Of a DNA stretch of 9,077 nt, positions 1 to 6,498 are shown in pieces; positions within the stretch are counted from its first letter, which is position 1, and each line of letters starts with the position of its first letter. Origin of the DNA: Candidatus Eiseniibacteriota bacterium (lineage in GTDB: Bacteria > Joyebacterota > Joyebacteria > Joyebacterales > Joyebacteraceae); assembly GCA_030638405.1 (NCBI GenBank), contig DAOWER010000188.1, positions 1-9,077 of the forward strand, given 5' to 3'. A program made the translations under genes and the position numbers. The notes below the pieces were generated by a model. It was not told the origin of the DNA and did no database searches. It saw nothing but the letters and a program-made list of their open reading frames with translations.

Positions 1-107
1 AGGCCCGCGGGGACCTGACGGAGCCGCGCTCGACCCCGTTCTCGCTGCGGACGCAACAGAACTGCCCCGCCCGCGTCCATTCCTCCCTATCTTCGCGTCT
101 CTTGCTA

Positions 108-116
108 TGTTATAAT
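108..116 (+). promoter_or_regulatory. Extended -10 promoter element upstream of gene 1
   Basis: The bases TGTTATAAT give a perfect TGn plus TATAAT extended -10 element, inside a short AT-rich island in otherwise GC-rich DNA. No good TTGACA-like -35 box is seen about 17 bp upstream, which extended -10 promoters can tolerate. Transcription would begin near 123-125. The ATG at 115 would then lie outside the transcript, which favours a downstream start for gene 1. The region 1-107 before it shows no convincing gene; a frame open from position 2 to a stop at 113-115 is short and unlike any family I recognise. Sigma-factor preference in this lineage is unknown, so this remains a prediction. Confidence 0.5.
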
Positions 117-154
117 GATGATGATAAGCGAAAGCAGCCGGGCAACGGGCAGAT

Positions 155-160
155 GGAGGG
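155..160 (+). promoter_or_regulatory. Ribosome binding site of gene 1
   Basis: GGAGGG is a strong Shine-Dalgarno match. It lies 8 nt before the ATG at 169 but only 2 nt before the ATG at 163. The spacing favours 169, which also gives a compact signal peptide beginning MRRHS. Confidence 0.6.
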
Positions 161-168
161 TTATGTCA

Positions 169-2838
169 ATGAGGCGGCACTCAACTGGACGCACAGCTTT
201 GACCGCAGCGGCACTCGCGGTGACGCTGCTCATTCTGGTACCGACCGCCGGCCTGCAGGCGAGATCGCTGGCCGAGGAGCTGGAGGGCGACAGCTACCTG
301 CCCATCGGGCTGACGGCGGAAGAGATGGAGATGCTGGACCGGATCGGCGAGCGGCACCGCGCCACGGACCCCGCGGTGGGCCCCATCCGGAACCCGGGCG
401 AGTTCGGGCCGATGACCGGGGTCATCGTGCGCTACCCGTTCGGCAACCCCACCAACCTGCTGGTGGAGTACGCCGAGGACGTCATGCTCTGGGTCATCGT
501 GGAGAACGCGTCCGCGCAGTCGAGCGCATCCAGCATTCTCACGAGCGGCGGCTGCAACATGTCCCACGTCGATTGGATCTTCGCCCCGACGAACAGTATC
601 TGGACGCGGGACTACGGACCATGGTTCATCATTGACGGCGACGGCGATCAGGGCATCGTCGACCACATCTACAACCGCCCGAGGCCGCAGGACGACCTCA
701 TCCCGGGCGTCATCGGTTCCGACTGGGGCATCCCAGTCTACGGCATGGACCTGGAGACGGCCGGCGGCAACTACATGTCCGACGGCCGCGGAATCGCTAT
801 GTCGACGCGTCTGACGCTCGACGAGAACCCGAGCCTCACGACCGCTGAGATCGACTCGATGCTGAGCGCGTATCTTGGGATCGAGCAGTACCACCCTCTC
901 CCGTACATCGAATCGGGCGGCATCCACCACATCGACTGCTGGGCCAAGTTCCTGGGCCCGGAGAAGATACTGCTTAAGGAGGTGCCGTCGGGACATTCTT
1001 CCTACGCGGCGCTCGAGAGCAACTACGCCTATCTCTCCTCCATCACGAACAGCTACGGGCGTCCCTACGAGATCGTGCGCATCTACACACCGAACAACGA
1101 GCCGTACACGAACTCCATAGTCATCAACGACAAGGTCTTCGTGCCGCAGTACGGGACCGCGTGGGACGACGACGCGCTGCAGACCTATCGTGATGCGATG
1201 CCGGGCTACGAGGTGCTGGGCTACACGGGCCCGTGGCTCTCGGACGACGCCATCCACTGCCGGGCGATGGGCGTGACAGACCGCTACATGCTCTACATCG
1301 ACCATGCTCCCCTTCCTGACAGCCCGAGCCCCATCGACGACTACCGGGTCGAGGCCGACATCATCGATCACAGCGGGACCGGGCTGATCCCCGACTCGCT
1401 CATCGTCTACTGGGAGACCGACAGCGCTCCCGGATTCTCGCCCATCGTGATGACCGAGATCACAAGGGCCGGCAGCTACTACGCTGACATACCGACACAG
1501 AGCGTGGGCACCGTGGTCTCCTACTACATCCACGCGGCCGACAACTCGGGCCGGAGCGAGTCGCACCCGTATGTCGCGCCGGGGGACGCGCACTCGTTCG
1601 AGGTCGTCGTGGACACCGAACCGCCGTCCATCGTCCACACGCCCCTCACGGACATCACCGCCGGGCAGTGGCCGCCGACGGCTTCGGCCGACGTCACCGA
1701 CAACACCGTTGTCAGCTCTGTCACACTGGAGTCCTGGATCAACGGCTCGCCGCAGCCCGACATCTCGATGACGCGCGTGGGGACGAGCGGCACGTTCGAG
1801 GGCACGTTCCCCGGCACGGCCGTTGCAGGTGATGCGATAGCGTACAGGATCGTCGCCGAGGACGGGGCGTTCCCGGCGAACGTGTCGTACGAACCCGCGT
1901 CCGGGACTCACGCGTTCGATGTGCTCGACGCGATCGCCTGCGTCATCTGGGAGCCGGACCCCTCGCCTTCGTCCGGCGCGGTGATCGGGGCACTCCTCGA
2001 CGCGAAAGACATCAGCTACGACTACACGACGGACATGCCGAGCTTCACGGAATACTCCGCGGCCTTCATCTGCCTCGGCGTCTACTCGCAGAACTACTCG
2101 CTCTCCACGGCGCAGGCCAACGCGCTCGTCGGCTACCTCGACGGCGGCGGCAACGCCTACATGGAGGGCGGGGACTGCTGGGCCTACGACTCGGCGAGGA
2201 GCATCTACAACCCCTACTTCGGCATCAACGGAACGCAGGACGGAAGCGGTGACCTCTACACGGTGCTGGGTATGGACGGGACGATGTGCGAGGGCATGAG
2301 CTTCGCGTACGCAGGGCCCAACAGCTACATCGACCACATCGAGCCCCTGACTGGGGCCACGAAGATACTCAAGAACTCGGGCGACCAGGCCGGCTGCGGC
2401 GTGTCCAACGAGAGCCGCGCGCACAGGACCGTCGGATTCTCGTTCGAGTTCGGCGGGCTGACCGATGGCGCTTCGCCGTCGACCAAGGACGAACTCCTGA
2501 CGGAGATACTCGGATTCTTCGGGCTGACAGGCACGGGAGTCGATGACGGCCAGGGTGTGTTTGTGTTCAGGCTCGAGCAGAACCGCCCGAACCCCTTCAA
2601 CCCGGTGACCACGCTGGCGTTCGAACTGCCGGCCGCCGGGGCCGTCGAGCTTGTCGTCTACAACGCGGCCGGGAGGCGCGTCGCGACGCTCATCGACGGG
2701 CACGCCGAGGCCGGAAGGCGGAGCGTGACGTGGGACGGCGTCGATGAAGCGGGCCGGCCCGTGGCGAGCGGCGTCTACTTCTTCCGGCTGACGCACGACG
2801 GAGAGACGGTGTCGAGAAAGGGCGTGCTCCTGAAGTAG
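169..2838 (+). CDS. Exported PPAD-like peptidylarginine deiminase with C-terminal sorting-type domain
   Basis: Predicted to hydrolyse the guanidinium of peptide arginine to citrulline plus ammonia outside the cytoplasm. With the start at 169 the protein is 889 aa. Residues 1-31 form a signal peptide (basic start, hydrophobic core, cleavage near LQA). Residues about 80-380 are a Porphyromonas-type deiminase domain (PAD_porph/agmatine deiminase superfamily): WTRDYGPW at 145-152 with D148, GGN at 199-201, HID at 254-256, N315, and IHC with nucleophile C364. R170 and R172 in NRPRP match the PPAD pair that binds the substrate C-terminal carboxylate. Two Ig-like domains follow (about 385-480 and 484-585), then an alpha/beta domain (about 585-786) resembling the class I glutamine amidotransferase/ThuA-like fold, with no obvious catalytic residues. 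A FlgD-Ig/T9SS-like domain (about 799-889, QNRPNPFNP at 804) ends in KGVLLK. The start at 169 is chosen over 115 and 163 from promoter and RBS spacing. It is the first gene of a probable three-gene operon. The family is firm; peptide rather than agmatine specificity is inferred. Confidence 0.88.
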   Translation: MRRHSTGRTALTAAALAVTLLILVPTAGLQARSLAEELEGDSYLPIGLTAEEMEMLDRIGERHRATDPAVGPIRNPGEFGPMTGVIVRYPFGNPTNLLVEYAEDVMLWVIVENASAQSSASSILTSGGCNMSHVDWIFAPTNSIWTRDYGPWFIIDGDGDQGIVDHIYNRPRPQDDLIPGVIGSDWGIPVYGMDLETAGGNYMSDGRGIAMSTRLTLDENPSLTTAEIDSMLSAYLGIEQYHPLPYIESGGIHHIDCWAKFLGPEKILLKEVPSGHSSYAALESNYAYLSSITNSYGRPYEIVRIYTPNNEPYTNSIVINDKVFVPQYGTAWDDDALQTYRDAMPGYEVLGYTGPWLSDDAIHCRAMGVTDRYMLYIDHAPLPDSPSPIDDYRVEADIIDHSGTGLIPDSLIVYWETDSAPGFSPIVMTEITRAGSYYADIPTQSVGTVVSYYIHAADNSGRSESHPYVAPGDAHSFEVVVDTEPPSIVHTPLTDITAGQWPPTASADVTDNTVVSSVTLESWINGSPQPDISMTRVGTSGTFEGTFPGTAVAGDAIAYRIVAEDGAFPANVSYEPASGTHAFDVLDAIACVIWEPDPSPSSGAVIGALLDAKDISYDYTTDMPSFTEYSAAFICLGVYSQNYSLSTAQANALVGYLDGGGNAYMEGGDCWAYDSARSIYNPYFGINGTQDGSGDLYTVLGMDGTMCEGMSFAYAGPNSYIDHIEPLTGATKILKNSGDQAGCGVSNESRAHRTVGFSFEFGGLTDGASPSTKDELLTEILGFFGLTGTGVDDGQGVFVFRLEQNRPNPFNPVTTLAFELPAAGAVELVVYNAAGRRVATLIDGHAEAGRRSVTWDGVDEAGRPVASGVYFFRLTHDGETVSRKGVLLK

Positions 2839-2847
2839 TGGTACACT

Positions 2848-2862
2848 CTCCGGTGACCGGAG
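2848..2862 (+). other. Short perfect dyad between genes 1 and 2
   Basis: CTCCGGT-G-ACCGGAG is a 15-nt inverted repeat beginning 10 nt after the gene 1 stop. As RNA it gives a 6-bp stem with a 3-nt loop. No T-tract follows, so it is unlikely to be an efficient intrinsic terminator. It could be an mRNA-stabilising hairpin, a weak attenuator or a protein-binding dyad. The short stem means chance cannot be excluded. Confidence 0.35.
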
Positions 2863-2891
2863 CAGAGAACACCACCCGGAGCGAATCCGCA

Positions 2892-5800
2892 ATGGTGTCG
2901 ACTCGAAGACGGGCAGCAGGAACACGCGTGGGCGCGGCGCTCGTCGCCGCGTTCGCGTTTGTGGTGCTCGCGACCACGTGCCGCGCGGCCCCGGTGCGCG
3001 TGGAGTTTCGCTTCCAGCACGAGACCGCCTCGATCGCGAACCTGGCTGGCAGCTTCAACGGCTGGTGCGACGCCTTCAACGGTCAGATCAACACGAGCAT
3101 CGACCCCATGGACGGTCCGGACGCCGAGGGCTGGTGGACGCTCGAGAAACTGCTCGAGCCGGGGTACTACCAGTACAAGTTCGTGGCCGACGGCAACCAG
3201 TGGTTCACCGACCCTCTGAATCCACGCATCGACTACGACAACAACTGGAACTCGATCCTCGACGTCTACGACCCGCTGGTCTACTACGTCCTCCCGAAGG
3301 ACGGCACGCTGACCGGCGCTCCGCGACCGGAGATCACGGCGAACCTCGCCAAGTCCGACGGCGCGACGTTCGACCTGGCGGAGCTTCGGATCTTCGTCGA
3401 CGAGGTGCTCGAAGCATCCGGGCCCTCGTACTACGACGGCGCCACAGGGCGCGTGAGCTACACGCCCGACCACGACCTGGCCAATGGCACGCACAAGGCG
3501 AAGATCCGCATCGAGCTCACGACCGGCGCGAGCCACGCGGACTCGACCTCGTTCGATGTATTCGCGGACACCGTGCCGCCCGTGATAGAGCACACTCCCC
3601 CGCCGGGCGCGTCGGCCAACGCCGAACTCCACATCCAGTGCACGATCATTGAGGACGTCGGTATCGAGGCCGCGGCGCTTCTCTTCAGGAACGAGGGCGA
3701 CACCGGCTTCAGCGAGGTCCCGATGTACGGGGGGCTGGACGACGAGTGGGCGGCAACCGTCCCCGCAGGCTTCACCGTGGCCGGGCTCGACCTCGAGTAC
3801 TACATCGAGGCAAGCGATCTCACGACGACCTCGCGGTCCCCGGAAACAGGGGTCCACGCCGTCCCCGTGATCGCTGACGACACGTCGCCGGTGATCTATC
3901 AGGCGTTCTGCTCACCCTCGACGTTCGACCCGAGCGGCGTCGACGACGAATCGCGGCTGTCGTTCCGGCTATCCGAGCCCGCGTTCATGACGGTCGAGGT
4001 CAGGTCCGCCGGCGGGACTCACGTCCGGACACTCCTGGACGGAGAGGCACGCGGGGCCGGCTACAGCCAGGTCGTGTGGGACGGTGGAGTAGACGTCGGC
4101 GGGCAGGTCGTCGACGGAGACTTCCGCTTCCACGTGAACGCCGTCGACGGCGCGAGCCTGCCCGCCGACGAGGTGACAGTCGATGTCACGGCCGACAGCA
4201 ATTCCGCGCCCGGTCCCATCAACGTCGTGCTGCTCTTCCACGCGAACCAGAACCTGAACTACCAAGGCGACACGGCGAACGATGTCTGCTTCAACGGACT
4301 GCTGAAGGTGCTGCGAAGGCACCCGGACTCGAAGTTCATGCTCCACTTCTCCGGTACGCTGTTGCATGACCTCGGATGGTTCAACTACAGGAACAGCCCA
4401 TCGACCATCGACATTCTGCGCGCGGGTGCTGCCGACGGGCAGTTCGAGATCGTGGGCAGCACCTACGCCCAGAACATCCCTTACTCGACACACATGTGGG
4501 ACAACAACCACCAGGTAGAGATCCAGCGCGAGGTTATCGAGACGATGGTTGGGGCATCACCGGTGAGCTTCTGGAACGCGGAACGATGCTGGACACAACC
4601 GCTCGTGCCACTTCTGGCAGACAACGGGTACACGTCGACGTGGGTCGAGCAGCAGATACTCTACGACAGCGGCACAACGGCTCCTGAGATGGCCGTCCGG
4701 ACAACGCGCCTCGGCGGCGACGAGGTCATCGTCTTCAACGACGACTGGGAGATGCACGACCTCAACTGGGCGATAGACAGCGGCAACTCCGGCGGGATCA
4801 TCGACTATCTGTACTGGCTGCGCTCACAAGACACGTACCGCGATTGGGTCGTCTGCTACTGCGAGGACGCTGAGGCGACGGGGCTCTGGGACTACGAGGG
4901 CGGCGGCGATCCTCAAGATGACTGGGACAATCTCGACCAGGTGCTGACCGACATGGAGGCGACCGGTTGGATCAGGCTCACGACGATGAGCGAGTACCTC
5001 GAGACCCACTACCCCACGGAGGACCTCACGCCAATAGTCGACGGGCAGGGCAACTGGATGGTGGGACCGTCGCAAGCGGCTGGATACGCGGATTGGTTCG
5101 ACTTCAACGAGAACGCGCCGTACCTCAACAAGTACCGCAGCTTCTTCGACACGCTGAGGACGCGCATTCAGGAGGTCGAGGCCCGGACGACGCCGGGCAC
5201 GCCCGCCGCGGACCTCGTCAAGCACGCCATCTGGAACCTCGTGGCACACCAGTTCGAGTTCGGGTGCATCGGCTGCGGGTGGTGGGGCAACCAGGACTGG
5301 CACAAGGCGGAGACGCTGGAGGGCGCCCTCCTCGCGGCCGAGGCGGCGCTCGCGCAGCGGGCGGACACCGAGATAGTCAACCAGGACACGAACAGCGACG
5401 GCGTTCTGGACTGGACCATAGCGACACCTTCCGACTTCTACATCGTCTCGGAGACCGGCGGCAGGCTTCTCAGGTGGTTCAGCCTGTTCGAAGGCGAGGA
5501 GATGCTCGGCAACGAGATCTTCATGTGGAACTACTACTACGAGGGCTGGGACGCCTGGTACGGAGGCAGCGGGCACAACGACGACGAGCACTACACACAC
5601 GACTTCGTCTGGAACGCCTGGAACTACGCACCCTCGGCTGCCCCGTTCACGCGGAGCTACGCGATTCGCAAGCACGCCCTCAACGACTTCCTGTCCATCG
5701 ACGGCGGGAACGACGAGGTCATCCTGGACGCCGACTACGCGGCGGAGGTCCGGAGCGACACGCTACGCCTCACCCACTCGCTCCCCGGACTCGACGTGAC

Positions 5801-6479
5801 GAAGAACTACATCGCGCGCAACACCATGCTCTCGGTCGTCTACGAGTTCACGAAGACCGGCGGCGGAACGGACAGCTATGAACTCACGTTAGAGAACGAA
5901 CTCAGCCCCTCGCTGCTGGAAGTGATGAACGGAGGCAGGGGAACGCTCGTCTACTGGGACGGCGCCGGCACAAGTTCAGTGGTCACCCCAACGACCGTCG
6001 GGGTGATGAACCTCGCGACCGAGCGCCAGGTGGTCTTCGGCTTCTCCGAGACCCCCTCGGCATTGTCCGGACGCGAGACGGTGCACGGCCTGACGTTCGA
6101 CCCGGCTTTCGAGTTCACGCTGAGCAGCGGCCAGACGAAGACCATCGAGGTGACGCTGGGCGCGACAGCGACATCGGTTGAGCCGGGCGACGAAGAGACG
6201 TACGGGCTCAGGCTCAGACAGAACCGCCCCAATCCGTTCAATCCCCTGACGACCATCGAATTCGAGACCCCCTCGGACGGCCCTGTTCTGTTGTCGGTGC
6301 ACAACGCCGCGGGCAAGAGAGTCGCGACCATCGTTGACAGGGACATGGACGCCGGAGACCACACCGAGACGTGGCACGGCGTCAGCGACGGCGGCGAGCC
6401 GGTCGCAAGCGGGGTGTACTTCTTCCGACTGGCGCACGGCGGCGTGAGCACGACGACGAAGGGTGTCCTCCTCAGGTAG
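2892..6479 (+). CDS. Exported glycoside hydrolase family 57 protein with CBM48-type glucan-binding domain
   Basis: Predicted to cleave or transfer alpha-glucan chains at the cell surface; 1195 aa from the ATG at 2892. That ATG has GGAG at 2878-2881. The GTG at 2838, which overlaps the gene 1 stop, would place a long polar tail before the signal peptide. Residues 1-33 are a signal peptide. Residues 34-124 resemble a CBM48/AMPK glycogen-binding domain (LAGSFNGW, YYQYKFVADGNQW). Ig-like modules occupy about 130-225, 226-328 and 330-435; the last is FlgD-like. Residues about 442-805 are GH57: region I HANQN (H450), region II GQFE (E519), region III FWNAERCW with likely nucleophile E564, region IV FNDDWE with likely acid D617 or D618, and a late WWGNQDWH motif. 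A beta-rich region (about 842-1095) resembles those following GH57 4-alpha-glucanotransferases. The C-terminal sorting-type domain starts near 1104 (QNRPNPFNP at 1110) and ends KGVLLR. The HQP signature is altered to NQN. GH57 assignment is good; the exact activity (amylase, transferase or pullulanase-like) cannot be told. Confidence 0.85.
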   Translation: MVSTRRRAAGTRVGAALVAAFAFVVLATTCRAAPVRVEFRFQHETASIANLAGSFNGWCDAFNGQINTSIDPMDGPDAEGWWTLEKLLEPGYYQYKFVADGNQWFTDPLNPRIDYDNNWNSILDVYDPLVYYVLPKDGTLTGAPRPEITANLAKSDGATFDLAELRIFVDEVLEASGPSYYDGATGRVSYTPDHDLANGTHKAKIRIELTTGASHADSTSFDVFADTVPPVIEHTPPPGASANAELHIQCTIIEDVGIEAAALLFRNEGDTGFSEVPMYGGLDDEWAATVPAGFTVAGLDLEYYIEASDLTTTSRSPETGVHAVPVIADDTSPVIYQAFCSPSTFDPSGVDDESRLSFRLSEPAFMTVEVRSAGGTHVRTLLDGEARGAGYSQVVWDGGVDVGGQVVDGDFRFHVNAVDGASLPADEVTVDVTADSNSAPGPINVVLLFHANQNLNYQGDTANDVCFNGLLKVLRRHPDSKFMLHFSGTLLHDLGWFNYRNSPSTIDILRAGAADGQFEIVGSTYAQNIPYSTHMWDNNHQVEIQREVIETMVGASPVSFWNAERCWTQPLVPLLADNGYTSTWVEQQILYDSGTTAPEMAVRTTRLGGDEVIVFNDDWEMHDLNWAIDSGNSGGIIDYLYWLRSQDTYRDWVVCYCEDAEATGLWDYEGGGDPQDDWDNLDQVLTDMEATGWIRLTTMSEYLETHYPTEDLTPIVDGQGNWMVGPSQAAGYADWFDFNENAPYLNKYRSFFDTLRTRIQEVEARTTPGTPAADLVKHAIWNLVAHQFEFGCIGCGWWGNQDWHKAETLEGALLAAEAALAQRADTEIVNQDTNSDGVLDWTIATPSDFYIVSETGGRLLRWFSLFEGEEMLGNEIFMWNYYYEGWDAWYGGSGHNDDEHYTHDFVWNAWNYAPSAAPFTRSYAIRKHALNDFLSIDGGNDEVILDADYAAEVRSDTLRLTHSLPGLDVTKNYIARNTMLSVVYEFTKTGGGTDSYELTLENELSPSLLEVMNGGRGTLVYWDGAGTSSVVTPTTVGVMNLATERQVVFGFSETPSALSGRETVHGLTFDPAFEFTLSSGQTKTIEVTLGATATSVEPGDEETYGLRLRQNRPNPFNPLTTIEFETPSDGPVLLSVHNAAGKRVATIVDRDMDAGDHTETWHGVSDGGEPVASGVYFFRLAHGGVSTTTKGVLLR

Positions 6480-6485
6480 CCCCCC

Positions 6486-6490
6486 GGAGA
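6486..6490 (+). promoter_or_regulatory. Ribosome binding site of gene 3
   Basis: GGAGA lies 8 nt before the ATG at 6499, in the 19-nt gap after the gene 2 stop. It supports 6499 over the GTG at 6463, which lies inside gene 2 and would add a polar stretch ahead of the signal peptide. A second ATG at 6502 is also possible. Confidence 0.6.
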
Positions 6491-6498
6491 ACCATCAC

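Noticed and set aside
42..86. A frame reading SLRTQQNCP, faintly like the SLRQNxPNPF entry motif of the sorting domain, as a possible degenerate copy
   Set aside because: The match is a few residues only, and none of the later domain strands follow in any frame.
2..115. Frame open from the left edge to a stop at 113-115 as the tail of an upstream gene
   Set aside because: Only about 38 codons with no motif and no KGVLLK-like ending. It runs through the promoter element. Chance cannot be excluded in GC-rich DNA.
181..2925. A 914-codon open frame on the - strand opposite gene 1
   Set aside because: It is arginine-, valine- and histidine-rich with no recognisable domain and mirrors the codon bias of gene 1. 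Long antisense frames are expected in GC-rich DNA. The + strand frame has clear catalytic motifs, a signal peptide and a sorting-type domain.
2775..3857. Long - strand frame opposite the start of gene 2, and similar ones at 4824-5675 and 7408-8508
   Set aside because: The same compositional shadow effect; no start context, signal peptide or family motif.
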